A stretch of 64,000 nt of DNA from Buxus sempervirens (GCA_947561395.2 OX387187.1:42763253-42827252); one strand, 5' to 3'; positions 1 through 10,907 are shown, numbered from the stretch's first letter. The notes: generated from the letters alone by a model not told the origin. A program made the numbers and translations.

Positions 1-1550
1 CACAATAATTACAACTAGAGAAAAGATGAATAAAAATAAAAATACTTATTAATCTTCTTGTTATACTTTAAAGAAAGAAAAACAAATAGAAAATACTAAA
101 TATAAGTCGAATCAAATTAAAAATAAGTCAAAAAATTTAAGGACAAGTAATTTAAATCATCATAAGAGAAGGAATATATACATACTAAAAAGAACTTAAA
201 AAGGAAAAATAAATTTAAAAAGGATAAAAAGGCACAAAGTATAATAAAAAAAACGAAATTAAAAATTTATAATAAATAAAACGATAAAGAAAAACTAAAG
301 AGAAAAAAAAGTTAAATCACAATGAATATTTCTCAAAACAAATCAAAATATATATATAAAAAAAGTAATAAGAAATAGGACGAATGAGATCCATGAAAAA
401 GACGTGCAATGCGAATGTATTAAATTACCAAATAAAAAAAACGAGTACATCATTGAAGAGAAAACTTAGAAAGGAAAATCTTTTGGAAGTTGGCGTTCAA
501 AATAAATGATAAAAGACATCATAGAACATAAAATAATATAAAGACTTAATTAAGCTTTTTGTTATAACGTAAAGAAAAAAAAAAGTAAAAGGGAATAATA
601 AATTATAGGAAAAGATTTAAAAAGGAAACCTAAATAAAAATTTGAAACAAAGACATGAAACATAACAAAATATATAAAAAAGACAGATAAATATAAAGAA
701 ATGAGGACAATGAAATCCATGGAAAAAAAAAGGTGAATGTAGAAGATTAATAAATCAATGAAGTAAAAAATGAACAAATGATTGAAGGAAAACAAAGCTA
801 AAAAAGTAAAGACATGGGAAAAACACGTTCAAATTGAATGGTAAACATATTAATAAAGAACTTAAGAGAATGAAAATAGTTATGAGCATCACATTATATC
901 ATAATGAAAGAAAATCAAAGGAAAATGGTAAAGATTCTTATTTGTATTATTATATTTTGATTTGTTTTAATATATTTTCAATGATATTCAAGTATATCTC
1001 GTCTTTTTCTTCTTCTTTTTTTATTCATTCAAGTTTTCTAACATAGACTCTCTACTTAAGTTTCACTTCTAAGCTTATTTTAGTAAATGTTCGTATTTCA
1101 TTTTTATAATGCTTTACACATGCGTATCATTCTAATCTAATTTCAATGATGATGACTCCTATTTAATTTTCTTTTCCTGAACTAGTTCTAGTATATGATT
1201 ATCAAAATATAATCATATTAATTATCAAAATTATATAGAGATTAATTATCAGAATTGTATTTTATGTTTTATAATTGTATTTTATATATTGTATCCTTGG
1301 AGAAGTATTATCAAAATTGTATTTTAATTTGATATAAAATTTTAGAGTTTATACATATTGCATTTGATATATATTAGCGTAACCATTTTCTTGGAAAATT
1401 ATATCAATATTTGTGGAGTTCACTTATTAGTAGTTGAAAAGATGAAAAGACGGTTAGCAATACATATGGACAAAAGTTACCTTTACAAGCTTAGAAATTA
1501 ATGTAAAACGCTTCACCTTTTCCCTGGAGGATGACCCGCATTATTATTTC
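1..1550. other. AT-rich intergenic DNA, no gene seen
   Basis: The stretch is extremely A/T-rich with only short, low-complexity open frames, none with a recognisable domain. The first kilobase looks like a strongly diverged direct duplication. The segment near 48-515 and the segment near 545-870 share the order of several short blocks: a TTAATCTTCTTGTTAT-like block, a block around GAATGAGATCCATG, and a block around GGCGTTCAAA. No promoter or RNA gene could be supported. Confidence 0.5.
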
Positions 1551-2230
1551 ATTGTAAATACATATGTTTAGCGGGGTGTGTTTCGACACTAAAAATATCA
1601 GGCCAAAATCTGGCTAGTTCGCTTTAAGACATGAGTCATAGCCAAAACATCACCCTACCCATCCATCCCATCTTCTAGAACTGAATCATTTCCCTTAAGA
1701 CCGTGAATTATAATGCTACTAATTACTTTTTAATGTGTGATGACTCAAGATGAATGTGAAGGGTTCCATCCAGTTTGAGTGTTTTTTTCTTACTCCCACA
1801 CACCCGCTCACTTCCCGGCTGAGTTACCAATTCCGTTTCCCGAGTTAGATATCTACTTTTGACTTAAATGCCATGGGTTGAATTGCGAATGTTAAATGCA
1901 TTGAGATTGATCACTGTCCTTTTATTTGAAACTTGAAATGTAAGGAAGCTTTGATAAGGAGTGGGATCCAAGTCGCTCTTTTGGCAATGGCCGTTCGGGG
2001 GTAATTTAATAAAATGAATCAAAGTAAATACATATGTTTAGCGGGGGCATTTTAGGCATCGATTATCATGCCAAAATCTGGTCACTTCTCTTTATAAGTA
2101 GCATAGATTTCGACACGCGCATTCCGCTAGTAACCTTAGAAATTAATAGGGGTATTTATGTGCTTGTAAATACATATGCTTAAAGGGGTAATTTGGACAC
2201 AAAATATTAGGCCAATTCGTTTTATAATAA
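1551..2230. repeat. Three copies of a dispersed module starting TAAATACATATG
   Basis: A module beginning TAAATACATATGTTTAGCGGGG, followed by a block close to GGCCAAAATCTGG and a short A/T tail, appears near 1555, 2023 and 2165. The copies are diverged and of unequal length. They look like remnants of a small non-autonomous element with internal duplication. No terminal inverted repeats or target duplication could be set, so the class is unknown. Confidence 0.4.
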
Positions 2231-2379
2231 TATAGATTAAAGATTGTTTATATCTTTTTTTTATTTTTATTGGTGACTATTTTTGCTGGTCAAAAGTGGA
2301 TTTTTTTGTGGTGGTTGTTGCTGGTAAATGAAAGTGGATTAGAAAAAAAATGTAAAAAGAAGAAGGAGATGAGACGTCT

Positions 2380-2523
2380 GGACCGGGCTAGGTGAGTGTA
2401 AGAAATTTCTTGGAAATTAACAGAGAAGACCAAACTGACGTCTTCGCATTATAAATGGACCATTACCTGCAAAAAAACTCTTAAAGTCAATACAAGAAAT
2501 AGATAGAGGAGGAAAGGAGAGAG
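2380..2523 (+). promoter_or_regulatory. Upstream region of P1, shared with other P copies
   Basis: The block GTGAGTGTAAGAAATTTCTTGG to CTTCGCATTATAAATGGACC is repeated upstream of P3 (7444-7515) and, on its own, at 22,500-22,600. CATTATAAATGG at about 2448-2459 is the best TATA-box candidate. The leader just before the ATG is GA-rich, as in all copies. Conservation across copies supports a real promoter; activity is not shown by the sequence. Confidence 0.45.
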
Positions 2524-2817
2524 ATGGGTTTCTGGTCCTCTTTACGTTCCCTGATTCTGATTCTGGTAGTTTTGATCGTTACCATATATACAACGCAGTT
2601 GGGTTTGGCAAATGGAGGTCGGGATTGATCTCCCAAACTTTTTTTTCAGTTTTTTGTATCAAATGTTACCATCAAATCAGGTTTCATTCACTAAATCGTG
2701 TTTAATTTCTGGGATTTTGCGGATCAAAAGCCGAGGAAACTATCAGGAAGCAGATATGACTTCGCCCCTCCACCTCCGTCGTGTCCAAGCGGACCGCATC
2801 GACCACATTGCACGTAG
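2524..2817 (+). pseudogene. P1: small secreted-peptide-like gene, splice acceptor lost
   Basis: Exon 1 (2524-2617) starts at an ATG behind a GA-rich leader and encodes a hydrophobic leader beginning MGFWSSLRSL. It ends after codon position 1 at GGAG|GTCG. Exon 2 (2723-2817) encodes DQKPRKLSGS and a Pro/Cys/His-rich tail ending PHRPHCT and a TAG. Joined, the reading frame would be 62 codons with no stop. The acceptor that reads TTTTGCAG in the sister copies reads TTTTGCGG here, so normal splicing should fail and unspliced RNA stops three codons into the intron. The layout matches P2, P5 and P8. I do not recognise the family. A secreted signalling or defence peptide is an inference from the leader and the short proline-rich tail. 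Confidence 0.6.
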
Positions 2818-3375
2818 ATTGGTAGTAGCTCTGGGTGAAACTTAGGTGGCGTTTGGGTTACTAGAGCTTATGGGTAGGAACTTATAGGGTAAGTTAGCTT
2901 ATTAAAGTGTTTATCGGTAGCTGTAAGAAGCTGTTTACTTAAATAAATTTGTGTTTGGTAAGCCTTAATATTCAAACACTTAACAAGAAAAGCAGTTACT
3001 ACGCGTTCTAGAAGACGACAATGAAATCGTGAATTTCGAAACTTGCCAGAAACGAGAATTATATGAAATTTGCCGGACTTATATGAAATTGAGAATTACC
3101 CGAAACGAAACTATATGAAATCAAGAATTTCCCGAGTTATATGAAATCAAGAATTTCCGGAATCGATAACAATACGAATCTTGTTGGAAACGATAATTAT
3201 TATCGATAATCATATGAAATGGATAATTGCTGGAATTGATGCTAGACTTGCCGGAAACGCTGAAATTTTCCGGACTCGCCAGAATTGCTGAAAGATGTCC
3301 GAACCTATGCTTTGACTTGCCGGAATCGAAAACATTAGAACTACAAAAAAACAAAGAAAAGAAAGAAAAATAAAA

Positions 3376-4894
3376 GAGAAATTTACACCTAGACCCCCTG
3401 ATGTTTAGGAAAGGGACACAGACACTCCCTGAAATTTAAAACCGATCACTTACTATCCCTCAAGTTTCAAAAAGTTGCATTGAGCACCCTCTCCGTTAGT
3501 TCACAAGTTAAAATCGTTAAACTATTTTTTAAAATGCCAAAAACGCCCCTGATAAATATCCTTGTCTTCTTCCCCAAATCTAATAATCGAAAACCCTATT
3601 CTAAAACCAATCTTTGAACCCCTTCTGAAATCGAGAACCCATCTTCGAAGTTTTGGTTCGAAATCGAAAAGGAAATAAGATTGTCGATGCAATCCATTTC
3701 AAATCCAGCGAGCGTAAACCATTGCTTGCTCTTTCCGGAGTAATGCTTTACATGCCAGAAAAACTCGTTGAAGATGAGCCCTGGTCATTACCAATAGTGA
3801 AGCAATCTATAGAAGAGGACATATCATTGCTTGAAAGAAGAACGCCTGTAAGAGAAGATGGTTTACTTGGAATTTTCTTCTTGTATAGCATCATCAGTTG
3901 GGCCAGATTCGCCTTTTGACAAGAGAACGCCAACATCACAAAAATTATAAGTTAAAAGGAGAAACGGAACTTAATAGTTTATTCTCAATTATTTGCAAAA
4001 TATTGAAGAACCTTAGTGGAAGCATTTGACTTCTTTGTATTTCCATCAGCAATTGACCCACTTGCTGTTAGATCCAAGTTAATTAGCAGATCAATTCACA
4101 AAACTTGGGCACGGTATAATTTAATTGTTAATGAAAATAACTTTTTCTCATAATCCTCTGTTTAGAAAGTTGAACCAGAACAAATATAATTCATTGTTAA
4201 CAAGGGCAAGAACTTGAAAATCCTTTCTTCACTTTTATAGTAGGATACCTGATTGATCCGTAAACAGTTTTAAGTGAGTAAGTATGAAAAATTCATCTCC
4301 GATTATTTGAACTGGATTAACGGAACTCTCAACCTACGAAATCTCAGTTTCTGTTGTTACGAACTCTCCAAAACTTCTGGGGTGCTAATGTGCGTTTGAG
4401 GGATTTCAGATTTACAAGTGGGCCTGTAAACCATGCTGACACGATCGTTCGTTGCTTCTCTCCCTCTACAGAGCGGTGAATGAATCCTGTTTTGTTATGT
4501 TCTAATGCAGTGATGAAGAGAGAAACAATGATTAAGAGGAGGAGACTGTATGGTAGCGATCCGTTGAGACGTTATGGCATTGTAAGCTTGCATTTGAAGA
4601 GATGAGAAAAAGGCTACTTTTGATTGAGTAGATATCTATCCTCAAGTAGAAATCTCAATTTCTACTGCTATGAGCCTCCAAAACTTTGGGGAAGAAACGA
4701 TAGTTCTAAGATTTTTACGAAGGGTGTTTTTGGGATATTAAAAAATGGTTTAACGACATTCACGTGTGAACTAACGGGAGGGGTGATCAGTGTACCTTTT
4801 TTAAACTTTAGGGGTAGTGAGTGATCGGTTTTAAACCTCAGGGGATGTCCGTGTTTCTTTCCCAAACCTCAGGGGGTGTAAGCGTAAATTTCCC
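3376..4894. mobile_element. MULE-type TIR element with 9-bp target duplication
   Basis: The left end (GAGAAATTTACACC) and the reverse complement of the right end (GGGAAATTTACGC) start inverted repeats that can be followed for about 180 bp on each side, with blocks such as AAAACCGATCACT and CGTTAGTTCACA in both. The element is flanked by AAAATAAAA at 3367-3375 and 4895-4903, a perfect 9-bp duplication typical of Mutator-like elements. The interior, about 1.1 kb, has no transposase. It holds an open stretch at 3653-3919 (88 codons, no ATG) of unknown origin, which could be a captured gene fragment (Pack-MULE). Confidence 0.75.
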
Positions 4895-5006
4895 AAAATA
4901 AAAATAGGAGGCACAATTCATCATTTGCAAAAAGAATAGTTTGAAGTTGCGTTTGAGAAAAGACCGTAACTTGTCGTCTTGATGTGAATTCTCAAGCAGT
5001 ATGGGA

Positions 5007-5332
5007 AAATTGGGTTTTAGTAATTTTTTTTAACATAATTCAGATTTAGTCGTTCAATTCTCAAAAATTAAGAATTAATAATAATTTTTTCAAATAACTG
5101 AGATTCAGTATCATTTTACTATTTATAAAGAATTTCTTTCAAAAACACCCTAGCAAACCTCACTTGTACTTAAATGGGTGAAAAAGTTTTCAAAGTCTTT
5201 TGAAGGCATCAAGTCTCCATGAACAAAAACTAAATCCCAATTATTTAAAATAATATCACTAATTCCAAACTTTCAAAAATTACTCTACTGAATTTGGGTT
5301 ATGTTGAAAAAAAATCACTAAAAACCAATTTA
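5007..5332. mobile_element. Foldback MITE, copy a
   Basis: The left arm begins AAATTGGGTTTTAGTAATTTTTTT and the right arm ends in the inverse, ATCACTAAAAACCAATTT. The arms pair through a CAGATTTAGTC / GACTGAATCT-type block. Related copies lie at 9742-9893, 18,850-19,196, 20,604-20,885 and 20,918-21,268. The ends are approximate. Confidence 0.5.
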
Positions 5333-5489
5333 CACTAGCAGTAATGTCGGGAAATGAGCGGGTAACTTCATTTGCAAGGGCCGAAGAGAGAGAGGGACAA
5401 ACACCTGAAAATAAACTTTTTTGCCTTCAAGGTTTCGCATCTCTCAGGCCCTACCTCCCCCCTCTCGCTCCCTACCACTCTCATTTCTC

Positions 5490-5860
5490 TCTTGGAAGAG
5501 AAAGACAAACAACAGATGTTTCGTCTTCTTCCAAGAGAGAAAGACAAACAACAGATGTTTCGTCTTCTTCTACGAAGAACACGAAACATCTACTGGTTCT
5601 CTGATTGAAAACTCTTTGCAGGCAAACACAAGCTTCGATTGGAATAGCCACTCTCTCAGTGCATGATGATGATAAATCAATTCTCCAAAGGTTAGGGGCA
5701 GGTTGAAAACTCTTTGCAGAAATTCTCCCTGATGTTTTCTTGCAGGAAGAAAACAGAGTGATTTTAAGAACATCCACTCTCTCGGTGCATGATGATGATA
5801 AATTGATTCATAAGAGGTTAGGGGTAGGTTGAGGAGCTCGCTTGAGAGAATGAGAGAAGA
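5490..5860. repeat. Short direct duplications
   Basis: A block of about 37 bp containing GAAAGACAAACAACAGATG and TTTCGTCTTCTTC occurs twice in tandem at about 5499-5572. A second, longer block (TCTCTCAGTGCATGATGATG ... GGTTAGGGGCAGGTTGA) occurs at about 5651-5706 and again at about 5778-5832. These duplications create the overlapping open frames seen here on both strands. I see no gene. Confidence 0.5.
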
Positions 5861-6491
5861 AGACAGGAGAAGAAGATGAAACTCGATGAGATCAAATGGT
5901 CGATAAGCACCGGCTTCCCTCCACCCATAAGTGGAAGGAGAAGTTATTGAGAGCTGCTTTTCCTTATGGGTAGCATATCTCTATTCCTTTTGGATAAGCA
6001 CCTATCCATTTCACAATACCAAACAAGATTACAACTTAAAAAAAGTATTTTATTAACCTAAAAGCTACAATTAGCACTTAATTACGCAATCCCAAACACA
6101 ACCTTTAAGAAGGAAAGAAAAATGGTTGTTTGGAGAGGATACTGCATTCATGATGTATTATTGGATTTGGATGAAATCAATATTTTGTTTCTTCTCTTTC
6201 TCTCGTATTTCTTAAAATGCAATACCAGTGAAGCCCAAGTAAGCACTATCATCTCCAAATAACCTCTTTATGTTTCTTTAAATTGAAAGACTTCATGTAA
6301 TCTATGAAGCCTAGCCAAGGAATTAAGAACAAACTTGAGTCAAGACAGAATTGTGTGAGTCAACTAAACACAGAGCTTAATTAGGGAGGCAGTAACTTTG
6401 AAAAGGAGACGTAATTAATTGTAAGTGAAGTTCAGCATCAACCACCAAGAGCTTGATTCTTCTGACTGTTTTTGATGAGTTCCACCCAGAA

Positions 6492-6805
6492 CTACAAGCA
6501 ACAAGGCGGTGGAAGGCCCGGACGTCGGTACCAACTTCGACGAGGGTGTGCAAACGGAGCTACAGGGCGGCGGCGGCTTCTTCCTCCCAGCTTCCTCGCC
6601 TTTTGATCTGCAAAATCCCAAAAATTAAACCAAATTTAGCAAACGAAATCTGATTTGACAGTACTTGACAGTACCAAATTGATAAAGCTGTATATAAGAT
6701 TGGAACATTCGTCAGACCTCCATTTGCCAAATCCAACTGCATAGCGTAGGTAGTAGCGATCAAGACCACCAGAATCATGGAACGTAACAAGGACCATAAA
6801 CCCAT
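6492..6805 (-). CDS. P2: small two-exon secreted-peptide-like gene, intact
   Basis: Exon 1 is 6718-6805 and exon 2 is 6492-6607, both on the minus strand. The intron starts GTCTGACG and ends TTTTGCAG, and it splits a codon after position 1. The spliced frame has 67 codons and a TAG. It reads a hydrophobic leader (MGLWSLLRSM, then about 12 apolar residues), then ANGD, then the constant linker QKARKLGGR, then an Arg/Pro-rich tail ending GLPPPCCL. Relative to P1 the tail nucleotides are similar but read in another frame, so an indel has changed the peptide without closing the frame. It should enter the secretory pathway if the leader is a signal peptide. The function is unknown. It lies head to head with P3 (7534). 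Confidence 0.6.
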
Positions 6806-6960
6806 CTCTCTCTCTCTCTCTCTCTCTCTTCCTGCTTTATCTCGTTCTTGTATTGAATTTAAGATTTGTTGCAGGGTAATGATCCAATTATAATGCGAAG
6901 ACGTCGATCTGTTTGGTTTCTCTGTTAATTTCCCAGAAATTTCTTAGGCTCACGTAACGG
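6806..6960 (-). promoter_or_regulatory. P2 leader and promoter block with TC/GA microsatellite
   Basis: A (TC)n run at about 6805-6829 lies directly before the ATG, giving a GA-repeat 5' leader on the coding strand. Further upstream the block CCAATTATAATGCGAAGACGTC and AATTTCCCAGAAATTTCTTAG matches the upstream blocks of P1, P3 and P4 in order. On the coding strand GCATTATAATTGG at about 6885-6897 is the TATA-like candidate. The same GA run precedes P5 and P8. Confidence 0.45.
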
Positions 6961-7440
6961 GCGGTGGATTTCCCCACGTTCTTCTGGCCAATTTTTTTAA
7001 TCCCCTCCATTGACCTGCGCGCGAAACGATAACAACCACCCAAAAATATACATATGTAAAGTTATTAACAACTGAACAGTCCGCGATAAGGAATTTTTTA
7101 TGTAAAGAGGAGGCTTACACATACGGCTATTCGTATTGATGTCAAGATCTAGAGGAAGAACTAAAAAGATACAACAGAACTTAAAAAAACATAACTGAAG
7201 ATATAATTTTTGATAAAGGATATGAAGGCAAGATTTCACTTTGGTGGTAACTGATATGATGATGATGAATCAATAGTACTTTCTTCTCAAAAAACTTATG
7301 TACTTTTTAATACATTTTTTCTTTTATTGGTGGTTGTTGTTTCTGATCAATGAAGTGGATTATTGCTGGTTGTTATTGGTGGTCAATGAAAGTGGAATAG
7401 AAAAAAACCTTGAATAGATGAAGAAGATGGGAAGTCTGGA
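6961..7440. other. Intergenic between divergent P2 and P3
   Basis: No gene was seen. The sequence is A/T-rich. Blocks near 7310-7400 (TTTTATTGGTGGTTGTTG ... TCAATGAAAGTGGA) match 2255-2340 upstream of P1, so the duplication unit of P1 and P3 extends at least 250 bp upstream of the ATG. Confidence 0.5.
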
Positions 7441-7533
7441 CACGGTTAGATGTATAAGAAATTTCTTGGAAATTAAGAGAGAAGATCCAACAGACTTCCT
7501 TGCATTATATATGGAGAAGAGAGGGAGAGAGAA

Positions 7534-7814
7534 ATTGGTTTCTGGTCCTCGTTACGTTCTCTGATTCTGGTGGTCTTGATCATTACCATATATACCACAC
7601 AGTTGGGTTTGGCAAATGTAGGTCCGGATCGATCGATCGATCGACCTTCAAAACCTTTTTTCAGCAGCTTTAGTATCAAATGGTAGTGTCAAATATGGTT
7701 TTATTTACTAAACCGTGTTTGATTTCTGGGAATTTTGCAGATCAAAAGCCGAGGAAACTTGGAGGAAGATTCGGCTCCGCCCTTCAACCTCCATTTGCAA
7801 GCAGACCAAGATAA
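7534..7814 (+). pseudogene. P3: secreted-peptide-like gene, start codon lost
   Basis: Exon 1 (7534-7621) and exon 2 (7741-7814) keep the family splice sites (GTAG|GTCC and TTTTGCAG|ATC) and the linker DQKPRKLGGR. The expected ATG reads ATT at 7534-7536. The nearest upstream ATG (7511) is out of frame. The tail reads FGSALQPPFASRPR and stops early at TAA (7812-7814), about 10 residues shorter than its sisters. Downstream, a CAC-rich block at 7821-7842 is shared with the 3' region of P7. It is probably dead, unless a non-AUG start is used. Confidence 0.6.
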
Positions 7815-7989
7815 TGAAATCACCACCACCATCACCATTTCCTTGTTACGGGCAGTAGTTAATTCTGAGCATGAGCTTTGGATGTTAATGGTGGTGGAGC
7901 TCACCTCACAAGAATCAAGATTTTGGTGGTGGTTGAAGTTTCATCTCATATTCAATTTCTTCCAATTATCTCATCTCCATTTGCAAGGA

Positions 7990-9060
7990 TTATAGTTTCA
8001 GTTTCGAGAAGCGTGCCGCCCTTCGGGAAAAACGGCACGTCGGAGAAAAATCGATGAAACGAAGGACAAACGGTTTGTTTGAAATTTTGTCGAAATTTCG
8101 CTGGCATGTCGAAAATTTCGGAAAAACTTAGTTTTTGAATTCTGTTTGGCTAAAAAATGGGTTTTTTTTAAAGTTTCAACGAGAACCAAAGCAAGCAGAG
8201 AAGATTTCATGTAACTGATGAATGAGAAGCACGATGTCTTTCTTCAAGCAAGATATCTTCGGATGAGCTTCGCAAATTGACCCAATTCGAGTAAACGCCG
8301 AATTCTTTCACAACATTTCAAGAATTAGACCCCAGAAAATGCAGATTTCAGTAGCAAGAATTCAATTCGATCAAGGTTGTCAGCGATCAAAAATCTCCAC
8401 AAACCATTAAATCGAAACAACGATTCAATTGGGGAAAAAAAGAAAGAAAGATTATCACCGGTCGCAAGATTGAAAAGATCCTGCGATAAAGATTCTCTGA
8501 AAACTATTAAACAATTAAACCAAAACAACGATACAAAGATCGAAAAGAGGGAGAGGTAAATTGGTTGCTTGAAGGCTTACCTTGCAAATGGCGCTTTTGT
8601 TCTCTCAGAAGGAACATCGAAGAAGAAACCAAAGAAGACAAACCCAAGCGCTATTGAGTGTTGATGCAGAGAAAAGAAGTCATTCCCACCCTGTCAAGAC
8701 CCCTCTAATCGTCGACTCTTTAGTTGTTTCGCGCGCAGGTGCGGATCGCACGCGCGCGCGAATTAAATTTTAAACAAAAAGTCTTTCGTCGGCACGTCGC
8801 AACGTGCTGACGATATATTTGACTTTTTCTCACGCGCATGCTTTTTGCCTGTGCGGGAGAACAACATTTAAAGAAAAAAAAAAAGGTTTCGTCGGCACAC
8901 CGCAGAGTGCCGACAAAACAGTCAACTTTTTCGTGGGCGAATTGAATGAGCAGCACCTAGCTAGCGAAACGTGCTGCTAGCCAGGCCCGCAGCGATCGTG
9001 GCGTGCCGCCGAAACTGAAAACCGTGATTGGAAGTGTTGGGGGCCAAATTCAAGCATCCC
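7990..9060. other. Non-coding stretch with GTCGGCAC/GTGCCGAC palindromes
   Basis: Short hairpin motifs recur: GTGCCG...CGGCAC at about 8005-8038, CGTCGGCAC-7 nt-GTGCTGACG at about 8789-8814, CGTCGGCAC-7 nt-GTGCCGACA at about 8890-8914, and a half-site GCGTGCCGCCGAAAC near 9001. This resembles subterminal repeats of CACTA-type transposons, but no CACTA terminus was found. The open frames here (8377-8559, 8582-8773 and others) are short and show no domain. Confidence 0.35.
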
Positions 9061-9193
9061 ACCTGTCATCAACACCCTGAGAACAAAGCCATTCTAAATA
9101 AGATACTGCATACTATTTGAGTATTAGTGAAAAACACAATTCCAAGGTATTCTAAAAGACAGCAAAAATGCTTCTTCTTTTTTTTGGTTTAGC

Positions 9194-9243
9194 AGGGGAT
9201 CAAGACCACTAGGGAACGTAATAATTAAGGACTAGAATCCCAT
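9194..9243 (-). pseudogene. P4: exon-1 fragment of the secreted-peptide family
   Basis: On the minus strand an ATG at 9243 starts MGF followed by TAG. The rest follows the exon-1 consensus (TTACGTTCCCTAGTGGTCTTGATC) and then breaks off at about 9194, inside exon 1. The upstream block at 9255-9345 (AATTTAAGATTTGTTGCAGGG, TCTCTGTTAATTTCCCAG) matches that of P2. It is a truncated, dead copy. Confidence 0.55.
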
Positions 9244-9348
9244 CTCTATCTCCTCTTTTCCATGTGTTTGTCTTATTAAATTTAAGATTTGTTGCAGGGC
9301 AGTAGTCAGTTTGTTTGGTCTCTCTGTTAATTTCCCAGATATTTCTGG

Positions 9349-9698
9349 GTCTGGGCGTGTCTCGGTTTACCGAGCACCCGTTTCTTGGCTTTCTCGTCTC
9401 CGATGAAGCCTTTTCTCCCTTTATTGGGAATTTCAATCCGTGTTCCGACGGACCCTCCGTCCGACTTTACCCCTAGTTTTCAGGTGGTTTCATGCTGCTT
9501 CGGCGCAAGGTCGGACACTTTTACTCAGAACTATTACCAGATTGTTGGGGTTTATGCTTGCCCTGTATCCTCTCCTTTTTTGCTTTTAGGTTTGTATGGG
9601 TGTTTTGTCAGTGTTTTCTCGTTTGTAGCCTCAGCTATTGTAACTCTATGTTCATTTAATGAAGAAAGAGCTTAGCTTGGCTTTCCATAAAAAAAAAA
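9349..9698 (+). mobile_element. Poly(A)-tailed retroposon inserted in the P4 upstream block
   Basis: Aligned to the P2 upstream region, sequence continuity breaks after TTTCCCAGATATTTCT (about 9348) and resumes at GGCGGTTGAATTCCCCACG (about 9701). The extra 350 bp ends in TTTAATGAAGAAAGAGCTTAGCTTGGC and a 9-10 A tail. That is the signature of a 5'-truncated LINE or other poly(A) retroposon. No coding domain is visible, and target duplications are not clear. Confidence 0.5.
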
Positions 9699-9741
9699 CC
9701 GGCGGTTGAATTCCCCACGTTCTTCTTCTATTCAATTTTTA

Positions 9742-9893
9742 CCGTAGAAATTAACTTTTAGTGGTACTTTATGAAAATAATTAAAATTAAGTCAAACAAT
9801 TAAGAGACACCAAAATAACTAAACAAAAACAAAAACCTCAAAATATTACTGACTTAATTTTAATTATTTTCAGAAATATCACTAAAAATTAAT
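9742..9893. mobile_element. Foldback MITE, copy e (short)
   Basis: An almost perfect inverted repeat. The left arm AAATTAACTTTTAGTGGTAC...AAAATAATTAAAATTAAGTCA pairs with the right arm TGACTTAATTTTAATTATTTT...ATCACTAAAAATTAATTT. The loop is about 60 bp. It is related to the MITE copies at 5007 and 18,850. Confidence 0.5.
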
Positions 9894-10697
9894 TTACCCT
9901 TGCCCTCTCCATTAACATACAACAATAACATCAACCACCCTCTCCATTAACATGCAACAATAACATCAACCACGGTCAAAAAAAGAGTGCAACAATAACA
10001 CCAACCACCGACAAAAAAAGAGAAAATTATGAAAGAGGTTCTTAATTTAATTATAAAAATAGTCTACCAAAAACCTTATTTCCAAAAAGTCCCTTCCAAA
10101 AATAATTATTTACTATAGCAACTTGAGATACGAGTGCGACTATACTTGTGATACGAGCGTATTGAACGTAGGATGCAAGCTTTTCTACATGGGATATAGG
10201 CGTATCTTCATCTTACGTAGGATACAATCGCATCTTACACAAGACACGAGCGCATCATACCTGGATACAAGTGTTTCTTAGCCACAGACTAAAGTAACGT
10301 GACACTTTTTTTTATTATTATGAAAAATGACCCTATAGGTCAATTACATTTAAAAAGTGACATTTTTCTGCAAAATAAGGATTTTGATGGACTGTTTTTA
10401 TAAATACAGGACACCATGGATTAGGGAAAATATTAACTACCTCCAATGGGCCTGTCAATCATCCAGCGGATTAATATCAGGCTAGGCATACCCATGCTAA
10501 AACATGCCAGTCCATTAAGATCAATTATTAATAAGACCATTTTTGTGGTTTAGTAGTTCACCATTATATCATAAAATGAACATTCCATTCACATTCTATG
10601 TAACACATTTGTGTTTTAAGAAACAGTCCATTCTCTTTTAAAAAGATATAAATATAACTTAGTAAAACCAAAGTATTATTCTTTAACATGATAAACC
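9894..10697. repeat. Short degenerate tandem repeats, no gene
   Basis: A unit containing CTCTCCATTAACATGCAACA and ATAACATCAACCAC is repeated about two and a half times at about 9905-10,010. A second degenerate repeat with the motif GATACGAGYGCATC and a period of roughly 30 bp runs at about 10,118-10,275. The rest up to the solo LTR is ordinary A/T-rich DNA. Confidence 0.4.
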
Positions 10698-10801
10698 TGT
10701 AGACACCCCAAATTGCACTACAAAATGAGAAAATAATTGAAAATATTAATTGAGATTTAAAACAGGTCAAAAATGCATAAAATTTCATCAATCATGCATT
10801 G

Positions 10802-10907
10802 CTCGTATTTTACTTACGGGCTGATCTCACCCGTAATTCCTATACGGGCATGCTGCGCCCGTATTAAGAATGCGGACAACACTTGCCCGCAATATATTTA
10901 CGGGGGC
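10802..10907 (+). repeat. CCGTA/TACGG inverted-repeat array in U3 of the solo LTR
   Basis: Alternating half-sites CCGTA and TACGG (often GCCCGTA and TACGGGC) are separated by 7-9 bp spacers whose sequence is not conserved. The array lies about 105-210 bp from the LTR start and about 200 bp upstream of the TATA box. Equivalent arrays sit at 31,438, 34,968, 35,524 and 40,183. Confidence 0.8.

Larger units (their letters stand above)
2845..6104. mobile_element. Possible PIF/Harbinger-like composite element
   Basis: The left end GGTGGCGTTTGGG and the right end CCCAAACACAACC form imperfect terminal inverted repeats, and inner blocks resembling GTGTTTGGTA recur inside both ends. TTA lies at 2842-2844 and again at 6105-6107, which fits the 3-bp TTA duplication of Harbinger/Tourist elements. 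The interior holds the MULE at 3376-4894 and a foldback MITE. No transposase was found. Ends and class are tentative. Confidence 0.35.

Noticed and set aside
5344-5777. Overlapping frames of 67-98 codons on both strands
   Set aside because: They come from short direct duplications (KDKQQMFRLL-type repeats) in a transposon-rich stretch.
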